Source of the DNA: Allomyces macrogynus ATCC 38327
Taxonomy: Eukaryota; Blastocladiomycota; Blastocladiomycetes; Blastocladiales; Blastocladiaceae
Assembly: GCA_000151295.1 (NCBI GenBank)
Contig: GG745328.1
Span: 2,241,992 to 2,305,991, forward strand
Reading direction: 5' to 3'
DNA: 64,000 nucleotides
Shown here: in pieces, positions 34,975 to 46,800 of the stretch
Position numbering within the stretch: position 1 is the first letter of the stretch
How the letters are laid out: the number at the start of each line of letters is the position of its first letter
Translations under genes and position numbers: made by a program
Notes under the pieces: generated by a model
Seen by the model: only the letters and a program-made list of their open reading frames with translations
Told to the model about the DNA's origin: nothing
The model's database searches: none

Positions 34975-37444
34975 CTAGGCGCTCCCTGGTGGGACTGGTG
35001 CGGGTTCCATTTCCATCTTTTTACGCTTTGCAAATCGAAGACCACATGCGTTGCTATTTGTTTCATGAACAGAGATCAGTTGACAAGCGAAGCACCAGCT
35101 GGGTCCCAGCGACCACGCCAACGGCAGACAGACGTCGGCGATCACAGAGGCCAGCATCGGCGACCAGAAAGCAGTCCCAAGTCCACCGCGTCGCGGGCCC
35201 ATCGCGGCCGGGTGGAGAAAGTAGAGACGGACCAAAGAGTTTTCGCGCCAGTCGGACCTGGAGTCACGAGCGAGCAAATTGTGAGCACCACAGATCGCGA
35301 TTCGGCAAGCAAGGTTACAGATAGCGTACCCTTGCGCCACTCGGGGCTCTGCGTGGTCCCGCAGTCGATACACGCACGTTCGGGCAGATCCGAGGACCGC
35401 GCAACGGGCGGCGGCTTGCGCTGTCGAAAGTAAGGACAATAAAAGGAATCGTGAGTCCACTTCACCGACCATCATCCTTGTTCACCCCCATCCATACCTT
35501 CTTGCGCACGCGCTTGGGCGGCGGCGCCTCGTCCGCCGGTCCTGCCGGCGCCGGCTCCGGCGACTGCATCACGTTGAGCACCGGGTCATCCACGACCATC
35601 GCGTCGGGCTCGGGCACAGCGGCCAGATTGAGCACGCGTTTCGGCGCGAGATCGTCGTGGAGCGCGCTTGTCTCGGGCACGCGCTTGCCGGCGCGCTCGT
35701 ACATGCCATTCAGTCGCTGCCGCAAGAGCAGATTCTCGTTGCGCAGGTCGACCACAGCATCGAGCATTTCCGTCAACGCAGACTGCGGGTATTCGCGGCA
35801 TGTGAGCAGGACTAGCGGGCTGCGCGGCGCGAGCGGGGCGGATGCCGACGATGAGGACGATGCGGGGTAGTGCACGGTCGCCATGGCCGCTGCCGCGGCC
35901 ATGACGTTGCCCGGGCCGTAGGGCACGTTGAATGGGTGCGCGGCAGCGGTAGCAGTCGAAGAGTTGCCATTGGACGCGGGTGCACCGTTGGAATCGCCGT
36001 CGGCCGACGCCGGCGTGTCAAAGTGCAAGACGCGGCCGGCAATCTCGAGCAAAATGTAGTCGGCGTTTTTCCGGCGGAATCGGAACGTTTGCACGAAATG
36101 CGAGTCTTGCGCGACGGTCACGGTGATGATGCGCGCGAGGTAGGCCATGTCCTCGGGGTGGAGAAACTCGCCGAGGTGGTGGCTCGACAGTTCCGTGCAC
36201 GGGAAGCCTGCAAAAACAGGGAGGTGGAGAAGGATCAGATCGACGCTCCCGATTCGGTAGCGAGGCACCATTTGCGCGTCCACGTACCGACGACTTTAGG
36301 CGCGGACGGCGACGACCACACAATGGTGCCGTTTGGTGCCACGACCAGCATGAGATCGAGAATTTTGTCAATCAAGGAATGAGCCCTGCACACTCGTATG
36401 AATGCTTGATGAGTTGATCGCCTCTTGTGAAGCACGAGACTTGCAGCTGGTGGCGGCCGCGGTTCCGCGGGTCGGCCACGGTCAGGACCAGGAACATGTC
36501 TGTCAGATACGCACCATTGCCGCTCCTTGACGCCGAGAAGAGCCGCTGGGGTTTCCCGCCCCGTGGCCGACGTTGCGCTTGGTCGAGTCGTCGAGGACGT
36601 TGCACTGGATCCGGTTCGCGCGCCGTTCGCTGCCACCGGGGCAGGGACCGGTGGCGGCGGCACGAGTGCCGGATCCAGCGCGCCGTTGGTCGTTGTGGTG
36701 GCAGGCGAGGGCCGGGTAGGGTGGAGACTAGTGCAAAGTGACCGATGAACGACGCGGGCCAGAGCAGGGGGTGCGCGGGTGCAACGGGAGCAAAGACAGT
36801 GACGGTGGTGAGGAACGGTGGGGATCGAGCATGGCAAACGGATCTGCGCCGGTGCGGCACATGTCGGTCCAGACTCGCCGTCTGCGCCATCTTCCGTGGC
36901 GACCGGCCGCAACGCGATAGATCCACGCGGTCGACCGATGGGGCGTGGTGGCATGCCGCATGCGTGCAGCGCATCGCCTCCGACAAGGTGGAGAAGCAAG
37001 CAAGAGTACGGACCGGGCAGAAGCAACCGTCACAGGTGGAAGAGGAGGAGGAGGTGGAGGGGCCACATGGCTCCCCACGGCCGCTGCCGCTGCCGCCGAC
37101 ACCTGCGCGGGCATCGCAAAGGGCCCAGAGTGGAGCTGCGGCGCGCCGTTGCCGAAGACGGCGGCATTGGCAAACATGGATCGCAGCGCGGCATATTCGT
37201 TGGCGGTCCATTCGTCAAAGTCGTGCGGCTGCTGCTGCGGCGGCAGCGCGCGCGCGCGTGCGTCGTTGGGCGGTGCGAGCAGCTTGTTGCCAGGTACGCG
37301 CGGCGCCGACCCGTCCGACCGCGACCCGTTGCTGCCTGAGCCCGAAGCTGACGTGGACCCGGGTGCGGACCCGGTCCCCGACCGCGCGGAGGCCAACTGC
37401 GACTGGGCCGACCCGGCGTCGCTCTGCGGCGGCGACGTCGACAT
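34975..37444 (-). CDS. WC-2: WC-2-like PAS/GATA transcription factor
   Basis: Secure exons on the reverse strand: 36515 and upstream, 36385-36288, 36207-35498, 35420-35340, 35257-35233 (25 bases) and 35053-34975. The PAS domain runs from ERQWAHSLIDKILDLMLVVA through PNGTIVWSSPSAPKVVGFPC to FLHPEDMAYL and FRFRRKNADYILLEIAGRVL. A helical ALTEMLDAVVDLRNENLLLR follows, as in Neurospora WC-2. The GATA finger reads [39 protein letters not shown]-x2-C-x18-C-x2-C, assembled from three exons. The N-terminus is probably MSTSPPQSDAGSAQ at 37444 with Ala/Pro-rich sequence; exons between 37100 and 36730 are not resolved. WC-2 pairs with the blue-light receptor WC-1. No WC-1 is in this window. Confidence 0.85.
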
Positions 37445-38386
37445 GGTGCGCTCGGGTGCGGACTTGGGTGGGTGGAGAACACGGGCACGAGAGCAAGGAT
37501 GCGCCACTGCGTGCGCCGGGTCTGGTGGGCGGTCGTGCGCGGCGGCGGGTACAGGGGCGCAGGGGCGGCACGGAGCGGGCAGTCGGTGCTGGCCTGAGCG
37601 CGCTGGTACGGTGCAAACTTGGTGGAGAGAGCGTGGCAGGACCGACGCGGTGCGTGCGAATCGAGGTTGAGTCGGTTGCGGTTGGGCAGCCAGCGGCGGG
37701 AGGGCTGACTTATCAAGCAGGGCGCCGGCCAAATCGATGAGTGCCGCGTCGTCGACGAGCGTTATTGCGCAGGTCATCGAGTTTGCGGCCGCTCGGGCGG
37801 TTGTCGGGTCGCCCGCGCGCGTCCCGCAAATGCGTGCAGGTGGCCGGTGCGCCGGCCGCCGTGGCGCGACGACGTTTCGATGGTGGCCGCGGCCGCGCTT
37901 CGTCGCGCCACGATGGCGGGCGCACGCAGCGCTGCGGACGTCAACGTTCAACGTTGACCGAGGCGCCGCAGAAAGGCACGGCGAGAAGCGTCCGGGCTCA
38001 CCTTGTAGCCGATGCTGAGCGCCAGCCGATGATGCGCGCGTGAGCCACGTGATGCACTTGACCAACGCAAAGCCAGTCAGTGCCCGATCTCGACAGCTGC
38101 CTGGCCGCACACTTCCCGATTCCTACGTCCAGCCCCTGCCCATGCGTCCGGCACCTTGCTCGACCGTCACGTCGCGTCCCTTGCCGACCGATCGTAAGCT
38201 CAAGAAGCCGCGATGGCAAGCTCGCTGCCGCTCGATCGCTTCAGTCGAGCGGGGCGGTCACCAGGCAACATGCCCGCGCGACGCTGGCGACGGGACCCTT
38301 GGCGCGCATCCACCTCGAAAAATGCCCAAGACCAAATGAAATGAAATATAAATACAAGTTCCAGTCGCTCGACGGTCGCGTGCAAG
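37445..38386. other. intergenic region
   Basis: About 940 bp between the WC-2-like gene start and the TSNAXIP1-like gene stop (both on the reverse strand). Reverse-strand frames near 37770-37680 (MTCAITLVDDAALIDLAGAL) have good codon bias and might be an upstream exon or small gene, but no homology is recognised. A TATAAATA lies at about 38346. Confidence 0.35.
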
Positions 38387-39639
38387 TCAGTCCACTGCTC
38401 CATCCAGCTCCGGCCCGCCGTGGTCCTCTCGATCCGCCGCCGCCTCCACGTCGCCCAGGTCAGCAAGCTCCTCAGCGGGCGACCCTGTATTTTCGGCATC
38501 GCGCCCCTGCATGCCATCGGCACCGTCATCCAGCAACGTGGCACCGTCATGACATGGCCTCGACTCGTCTACGCCAAGATTCGCGTCGGCCTCGCGCACG
38601 TCCTCGGGCACAACTTGGAGCGTCTGCAACTGCGCCGTGAGTGCCGCCACCTGCTGCGCCAGCTTGTCGCGCTCAGCCGCCGCGGCGCGGTACTTGGAGC
38701 GCCAGGATCGATGCTCTGCAGCCTTTTCCTGGTGAAGAGCTACAGGGGGCAGGACTCGTGTGGATGAGCGCAAGTGTCGCAGTCGGCTCAATGCGACTCT
38801 CAGTCCACCACGCACCTGTGGCGGCCAAGAGTTGCCGTTTGAGCTGGTCGAGATCGCTCAAGTCGTGCTCGTACTGGTCCGTGACCTGGTCGTAGACGCT
38901 CTTGATGGCCGAGAGCAGCGGAGAAAACGACTTGAATTCCTGAATCACCTGGTCAAAGCATCGGCCGGCCACAAGCACTCTTGCTAGCAGCGCCGTGTCG
39001 TGACCCAGATCCTACTTCAGAGATCCGCGCTTAGCACTCCCCGCAGAGCCATATCTCTCGAAAGATTCGTCAACACACCTCGTTGAGCCGATATAGCAGC
39101 GCCGCGGCGCGATCCGGCCGCATCGATCGCACCAGCGCACTTGCCGTCCCGACAAGCGCCACGTCCGGTGCTGGCGGCGGGAGCGGCACGGTTCCGGGTA
39201 GAGAAGATACCGACGGTCTTGCCGCCGCTGTTGCCACGCCGTCGTGCTCGGCACCAGCCGATTTCGGTGCGATTGGCGGAACCGGCCTCAACTCGCTCGC
39301 TGCGGCCGCTGCGGCCACGGGCATCGTGCGCAGCGGCACAAACACCTTGTCGTGGTTCAAATGGCCCGAAACGCGCGCGTGCACGTCGCTGCGCTGCGCG
39401 TCCTCAACCGCATCGAGCAGTCGCGTCAACGGGATCGTGCTCCGTGGTGGGGGCGCCGAGGTGGCCAGGTCCGACCCGCGCCAGTCGCTCTTGGGGCCCA
39501 CAAGGACGGTTGAAGCGGTTACGGGGGACGGGCTCGCGGCACGTGCCGTAGAAACGGTCAGGTGAGGCGGCAGGTACTCGGGGCCGCGGGCGAGGTCACG
39601 CCATTGCCGCACATGCCAGTTGGGGGTTGACGAGGTCAT
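38387..39639 (-). CDS. TSNAXIP1-like coiled-coil protein (ciliary/flagellar association)
   Basis: Three exons on the reverse strand, 39639-39079, 39011-38816 and 38739-38387; 369 aa. The N-terminal half is Pro/Ala-rich. The centre has VAGRCFDQVIQEFKSFSPLL and SAIKSVYDQVTDQYEHDLSD followed by LDQLKRQLLAA, matching the translin-associated factor X-interacting protein 1 N-terminal domain (its hallmark is FKTYKPLLSAIKNEYE). A coiled coil follows (EKAAEHRSWRSKYRAAAAER, then KLAQQVAALTAQLQ), and the end is acidic. In animals TSNAXIP1 is expressed in ciliated and sperm cells; presence here suggests a flagellated life stage. It shares a divergent promoter with the COPI gene. Confidence 0.7.
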
Positions 39640-40203
39640 GCCGGCTCAGTCGAGGGCAAATTCTGCGTAAAATGCGGCAAGTTGAGTAAGGATTTGGTCC
39701 AGGTTGCTGCTGATGCCGAGGTGCAGTTCAGCAGCAAGCTGGATTGCGACTTGGGCGTCGAATTAGGCATCTGCTGGCTCGGCACACTTCCATGTGTCGT
39801 CACATGAGCGTTCAAGGAGCGCGTGCCAAGCAGCTGAGCTCAAAAATGGCGACCAGCGAAAAAGTGGCCACGTTCCGCGGCGGAGATCATGGTCAGTTGC
39901 AAGCTGGAGCGACCAAGCTCCACGCGTTCCTCCACGACCAACCGCTGCAGCACACCACGACCTGCTGCAAGTACGACACGGCGACTTGATCCAGCCGTCA
40001 CGCACCTGTCCGCGCTCGCGCTTCGACGACGACGATAACGCCAGCCACCGTCTTGGACCTCGACGCCGTTCAAACGAAATATCCGACAACTGGACCCTTG
40101 ATCGACGTTGACCAAAATGGTTGGTGGCGATCATGATCAAGAAACCGCCACCAATATTTCTGGACGTCGTCCTGACCGCTGCTTGGACCGTGTGTAGGGG
40201 AAA
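39640..40203. promoter_or_regulatory. divergent promoter of TSNAXIP1-like and beta'-COP genes
   Basis: About 560 bp between two starts on opposite strands. No core promoter element stands out. Confidence 0.35.
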
Positions 40204-43037
40204 ATGCGATTGGACATCAAGGTATTTCGACCGGCCTGGACGAAACGGACGCGTTTACGACGCGACTGATGATGTTCCCGCTGGCTCCGCGTGGTTGGCT
40301 TGTCTCCCCATCTCGTAGCGCAAGTTCACGGCGCGCACCGACCGCGTCAAGTGCGTCGACGTGCACCCGACCGAGCCGTGGATCATGGCGTCGCTCTACA
40401 ACGGGTCGGTCTGGGTGTGGAACTACGAGACGCAAGTGCGGCATCTCTCCAAGTGCCGTTTCTCGCATCGACTGCGCGCCGGTTATTCTGACGCGTCCAT
40501 GTGCGTGTGTAGGCGACCGTCAAGACGTTCGAGGTCTCGGAGCTGCCCGTACGCGCGGCCAAATTTGTGCCGCGCAAGTCGTGGATCATTGCCGGCGGCG
40601 ACGAGATGCAAATCAAGGTCTACAACTACAACACGTTCGAAAAGGTCACGCAGTTCGAAGCGCACACAGATTACATTCGCTCGATTGCCATTCACCCGAC
40701 GCAGTCGCTCGTCTTGACCTCGGCCGACGACTTGCTCATCAAGCTGTGGGACTGGGACAAGGGATGGCGAAACATGATGGTATGGCGCGCTGCAATTTAT
40801 TTGCTCGATTTCTCGACGAGGATGTTGCTGCGCTTGAACAAGAGACCTGACCAGTTTTTTTTGTCTCGACACCGCAGACGTTCGAGGGCCACACGCACTT
40901 TGTCATGCAAGTGGCCTTCAACCCAAAAGACTCGAACACGTTTGCCTCGGCCTCGCTCGATTGCACCGTCAAGGTGTGGAACCTGAGCTCGCCCACGCCC
41001 AATTTCACGCTACAGGGCCACGAAAAGGGCGTCAACTGCGTCGACTACTACCACGGCGGCGACAAGCCTTACCTGATCTCCGGCGCCGACGACCAGCTCG
41101 TCAAGATCTGGGACTACCAGAACAAGACGTGCGTCGCCACGCTCGAGGGCCACACGCAAAACGTCATGGTCGTGGCGTTCCACCCGGAGCTGCCCGTGAC
41201 GATCACGGGTGCCGAGGACGGCACGATCAAGGTGTGGAACTCGACGACGAACCGGCTCGAGCATTCGCTCAACTACGGCATGGAACGCGTTTGGTCGCTC
41301 GCCTACCAAAAGGGTAGCAACAATGTCGCCGTCGGGTTTGACGAAGGGTGTGTCGTGATCAAGATGGGCCGCGAGGAACCAGCTATTACCATGGACACGT
41401 CGGGTAAGGTCATTTGGGCCAAGCACAACGAGGTGCTCACGACTAATCTCAAGGCGCTCGACACGACTTCCGCCGACGGCGAGCGGCTGCTCGTGCCCGT
41501 CAAGGACATGGGCAGTTGCGAGGTCTATCCGCAGGCGCTCGCGCACTCGCCCAACGGCCGGTTTGTCGTGGTCACGGGCGACGGCGAGTATATTGTCTAC
41601 ACGGCGCTCGCGTGGCGCAACAAGGCGTATGGCGGCGCGCTCGAAGTCGCTTGGAGCCCGCAAAACGAGTTTGCGATTCGCGAGACGAATCTGCGCGTCA
41701 AGTTGTTCGACAAGTCGTTCAAGGAAAAGTCGCAGCAGCTGCAAATCAATTATGCGGCCGACGCCATCTTTTCGGGCGCGTCGCTCGGCGTGCGGTCGAG
41801 TGCCGGGTTCCTGTCCTTCTACGACTGGGAGTCGACCAAGCTCGTGCGCCGCATCGAAGTCAACGCGCGGCAAGTCTACTGGAACGAGGCCGGCACGTTG
41901 GTCGCGATTGTCTGCGACGACTCGTTCTACATACTGCGGTTCGATGCCGACGCGTGGGCCGAGCATCAGGCGGCGGCCACGGACGAGGGCGTCGAGGCCG
42001 CGTTTGTCTTCCAGCACGAGATTGCCGAGTCGGTCAAGACGGGCACGTGGGTCGGCGACTGTTTCCTGTACTCGTCGGCATCGCACCGGCTCAACTATGT
42101 TGTCGGTGGGCACGTCTTCACGCTCACGCAGTTTGACGCGCCCATGTACCTGTTGGGTTACCTTGCGCACACGAACCGCGTCTACTACTGCGACAAGGAC
42201 GTCAACTTCTACTCGTGGAGCCTGCCGCTCGCCGTGATCGAGTACCAGACGGCAACGCTGCGTGGCGATGTCGAGACGGCGGCCCAGCTCCTGCCCACGA
42301 TCCCGCCGCTCGAAAAGGACAAGCTCGCGCGTTTCTTGGAAAAGCAAGGCATGGTCGCACTTGCCATGGAGGTCACGACCGACCGCGATCACAAGTTTGA
42401 GCTGGCGATGCAGGCGCGCGCGCTCGACGTGGCCATGAGTCTCGCCGCCGAACTCGCAACCCCGGCCAAGTGGAGGCAGCTCGCCGACGCGGCCCTCGCC
42501 GCATGGCGGTTCGACGTGGCCGAAGAGTGCCTTCTGCGCGGCGACGACCTCGAGGGCCTGCTCCTCCTGTACCTGTCGTCGGGCAACGCCGCGGGCCTGC
42601 AACGCGTCGCCGACCTCGCGATCAAGGCCAACAAGCACAACGTCGCCTTCTCGGCACTCCTGTCGCTCGGCCGCGCCGCGCCCGTTGTCGACCTGCTCGC
42701 CACGACCAACCGACTGCCCGAGGCCGCGCTCATGGCCAAGACCTACGCGCCCGCGAAACTGCCGGAAATCGTGCCCAAGTGGCGCGCGTCGCTGCCCCCG
42801 CGTATTGCTGGCGCCCTGGGGGATGTGGACGTGCCCGAGTCGGATTTGGCGCTCGCAGCCGCACACGACGACGCGCCACGACCGCTCGCGAGCGAGTACC
42901 CGACGTGGGTTCAGGCGCTGCACGTCCCGCTGCTCGTCCAGGCCGAGGCTGAGGCGAGCAGTGCATCGGTCGTCGCGGCTGCGGGGAGCGACGGCGAGCC
43001 CGATGCTGGGGCAGACGCAGGTGAGGGCGAAGAATGA
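40204..43037 (+). CDS. SEC27: coatomer subunit beta' (beta'-COP)
   Basis: Four exons: 40204-40221 (MRLDIK only), 40319-40435, 40513-40779 and 40878-43037; 853 aa. The N-terminal WD40 propeller is clear: [94 protein letters not shown] and [18 protein letters not shown]. The second propeller and alpha-solenoid follow ([40 protein letters not shown]). It lies in the COPI coat and binds dilysine cargo for Golgi-to-ER retrieval. The acidic, Ala-rich C-terminus ([11 protein letters not shown]) is typical. Confidence 0.96.
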
Positions 43038-43814
43038 GCAGAGGGAGTGGCGCGGACGGTGGAGAGCGGGAGGGACAGGCATTGGTTTTTGCATTGCGTT
43101 GATATACAGTCCATATTTTCCGAGTGGGATCGGCAGATCTACGGCGGGTTCGTTGACACCGTCGTCGTTTTCGTGCTCGTGTGTCCCGCCGTGTCCGCAT
43201 GACCGTAACCCCGTTCTCCTCCCCGCCGGGTGAGAGAGATGAGCGGGCGTTTCAAGAGCGCCAGATTGCAAGGTTTTTCGTTGACCATCTCTGTCCGCCG
43301 GCGTGAACGGGGTCATGATCGTGGGTTGCACTACGCCCCTGTGCGCCAAGTCACCTCACTCGCGATGCAACAGCCCGACCCTTGATAAACTTAATCACAC
43401 TGCTCGCACCTCCATCTCAAGAAAGAATTGCCCAAAACCGTCCGCGCCATCGTCGTCACGTCCGCACTCGTCGGCTCATTTCTCGGCGAAGCGTGAGCGC
43501 GGGCGACACTTGCATAACACGGGTGATTTCGGCCCCTCTTTCTGCAAGTTCGCAGGAAAACGTCAGGCAGCCGGTCGTGCGCCAGCCAAGGATTCCTTCC
43601 ATTCAATCAAGAGTGGCAGCAAGCGACACGAGCGCTCGCCCTCCCCCCTCTCTCCTCTCTCCCCACGATCGACACAACGTAACGCCGACGACGACGAAGC
43701 GCGACCGGCTCGGACCAAGCGACAGCAGGAAATTGCGCAACGTTACAGCTGCGAGCGACCCAATTTCAACGAGTTCCAGCACACTGACAGGGGATCAAGT
43801 CTATAGCGAGCGCA
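43038..43814. other. intergenic region
   Basis: About 780 bp between beta'-COP and the ABC transporter, same strand. No gene or repeat recognised. Confidence 0.4.
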
Positions 43815-46800
43815 ATGGACGCTCTCGTCTCTGTCGACCCGGTGAATGTCGACGCGGGCAGGATAGCCGCGTGCACGTCGTGGAGTGACTGGACGGTAGG
43901 GTGATCGCTGTCCTTGTCGTTCAATCAATCGGAAATTGACCGTGCAATTTACGTCGTAGGTGCCATGGCGAGCCGACGGCAACGGGTTCTCGGAGTGCTT
44001 TGTCGACATGTACGCAGCAACTAGTTCCGCGCACTATGCTGGTCATTGGGTGTTTGAAAGCTGACCAGATTCGATGGTGTGCACGCACCCAACCAGCTGG
44101 CTCTCGGCTATGATCCCGCTTGGCTGGACCCTGATCCTGATTGCGGCCGCGTTCTGGTGCAATCGCAAGTCGCGCGCGTCGTATACGCTTCTCGGCCAGT
44201 CGCCGACCGAATCCGAGATTGCCGGCGCAGTTACCGGCGTCCAGTTTGCCATTTCGCGGGTCACTCTCCATGTTCTTCGTGTCTTTACCGATATCTTGTG
44301 GGCCGTGCTCAGCGGTGAGCTGCAGACTGGGTCAGTCGCCGCCGGCGTGTTGCGGAGTGTCGCGCACGTACGAATTTGCCCTCCCCGCGGAAACAACTTA
44401 ATCGACGAAAGCACTTACGCGACCGTCTGCTGCGCCCGTGTAGTCTCTCTTGGCGGCGATTGCCGTGCACGTTGTTCTCCACCCACGCCAGCGCCAATTC
44501 CGCGGCTATTTCCCGTGGACCGACGTGCTTGCGACGGCGCTGGTCGTCGACGCGCTGTGCCAAGCGGCCACGTTCAGCACGATGCACACGGGCTTGGCCG
44601 CGCTGCCCGATTTTTGCTCGCTCATTGTGCTCGCTCTCACCGTCACGCTGCTCTTTTTCAGCGGTGCCGACTACCTTGCACGCTCGGCAACGCCCACGTC
44701 CGAGTCGCGTGACTCGCACGAAAACACGGCGTCGCTCTGGTCGCTCTCGACGTTTTCATGGTTCAACGAGATTATCGACAAGGGGGTCGTCAAGTCGCTC
44801 GAGCTCGATGACCTGTGGCAGCTCTACCCGAACGACACGAGCGCCGTGGCCAACGATGTTTACCTGTCGGTATTGCCGCAGTCGCGCAATTTGATCCACG
44901 GCCTGTGGCTCGCCGTCCGGCATCATTTGATTTTGCAGGTGGCCATGGGCGTGACGGGCGCCAGTTTGGCATTCACGGGCCCGCTTGTCTTGAACAAGGT
45001 ACGTCCGCTTTGCGCGTGTTTCCCATTGCAAGCGATTCAGTTCCTGACCTTGAGTTTGCAACGTAGCTGCTGCAATTCACGCAAGACCGCGACCCGAACA
45101 CGCTGCTCGGTGTCGTCTACGTTATTTTCCTGTTCCTCGGGACCGTCACGCGGTCGATTCTCGACAGCCAGACGTATTTCCGCGGCCGTCGCGTGGGCAC
45201 GCGCGTTCGCGCCATTCTCATTGGCCAAGTCTATGCCAAGGCGCTCAAGGCCAAGAACAAGAACCAGAACGTTGGCCAAATCATGAACCTGATGCAGATT
45301 GACGCCAACAAGATTCTCGAGCTCAGCGCTTACTTGCACTATTTCTTCTCGGTTCGTTTTGTTTCCTCTTACATGCGGCATGGATTCCGGCCGAACGATT
45401 GGCTCTAATATGCCACGTTTTGCACGCCATAGACCCCACTGCAAATCATTATTTGCATCGTTGCGCTCTACCGGGTGCTCGGCTGGGCGTCGTTTGCCGG
45501 CGTCGCCGTCATGCTCGCCGTGATCCCCCTCAACGCCGCAACGGCCAAGCGCGCGGCCAAGCTGCAAAAGGACCTGATGGAGTCGACCGACAAGCGCATC
45601 AGTCTCGTGTCGGAAATCTTTGCAGGGATCCGCACCATCAAGGTTCGTTGTTGTCCCGCTAACCCGCCTCATTTGCACCGACCACCTCTTTCTAACGCTC
45701 CCCCGCCCCCCCCCCCCCCCCTTGGGATTAGTACTTTGCGGGGGAGCCCAAGGGTATGACGGGGATGACATCGGTACGCGCAGGCGAGCTCGTCGACTTG
45801 CGGGGGGACCTGGTCTTTGCTGCCGGGCTGAGCGGCCTGGGGTACCTCGTCCCGCTACTCTGCACGATGTCGACGTTTGCGAGTTTCGCCGTGCTCATGG
45901 GCCAGCCGCTCACAGCGACCAAGGTCTTCACGGCCATTTCGCTGTTCATGACGCTCAAGAACCCGCTCGCGATTTTCCCGGACATGATCATTCGCCTGCT
46001 CGAGGTGATGGTCAGTTTCGACCGCATCAACGCCTACCTGGCCGAAGAAACGGTCACGCACCCACCCATTGGCGCGCAAATCACCGTCACGGACGACGCC
46101 GAGTTCCGGTGGGGCGCTGCCGGCAGCGCCTTCCGGCTGCACCGGTTGAACGCGACAATCCCGGTCGGCAAGTTGACGCTCGTGCTCGGCAAGACATCGG
46201 CGGGCAAGTCGTCGTTCTTGCACGCGCTGCTTGGCGAAATGACGCAGTTGCAAGGGCACCTGACGACGCCGCCCGTGGTCGCGTATGCCGCGCAGCAGGC
46301 GTGGCTGCAGAATGCGACAATTCGAGACAATGTCCTGTTCGGGTCCCCGTTCCAGAAGAACCGGTACGACAAGGTCTTGCAGGCGTGCGCGCTCGTGCGC
46401 GACTTGGAGATTTTGCCGGCGGGCGACATGACCGAGGTCGGCGACAAGGGCGTGAACGTATGTTGCTGGTGTCGAAGCCGCGTTTTCGGGTCGGGTACTG
46501 ATCGGTGTTCTCTTGTAGCTTTCGGGTGGGCAAAAGTCGCGCTTGGGCCTGTCGCGTGCCGCCTACTCGGCGAACGAGACCGTTTTGATGGACGACGTCC
46601 TGAGCGCGGTACGTTTTTTTTTCCGCTTCTGGTGTGCCCACGTCCCCTTGTAAATCGGGTTCAACTGACGGTGATTTTTCCCTGATCTACAACAGCTCGA
46701 CGCGCCGACCGGCAAGCACGTGTTCGAGGAGGCGGTTCTCAAGTTGATGCGTGGCAAGACGCGCGTTCTCGTCACACACGCCGTCTCGCTGACGCTCCCG

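Noticed and set aside
41010..43349. A 779-codon open frame on the reverse strand opposite the beta'-COP gene
   Set aside because: It is fully antisense to a certain gene. With G/C at nearly all third positions, stop codons are rare on the opposite strand, and the translation is Arg/His/Val-rich with no domain.
43303..43888. Forward frames between beta'-COP and the ABC transporter
   Set aside because: Codon third positions lack the G/C bias of neighbours and there are no motifs; treated as intergenic.
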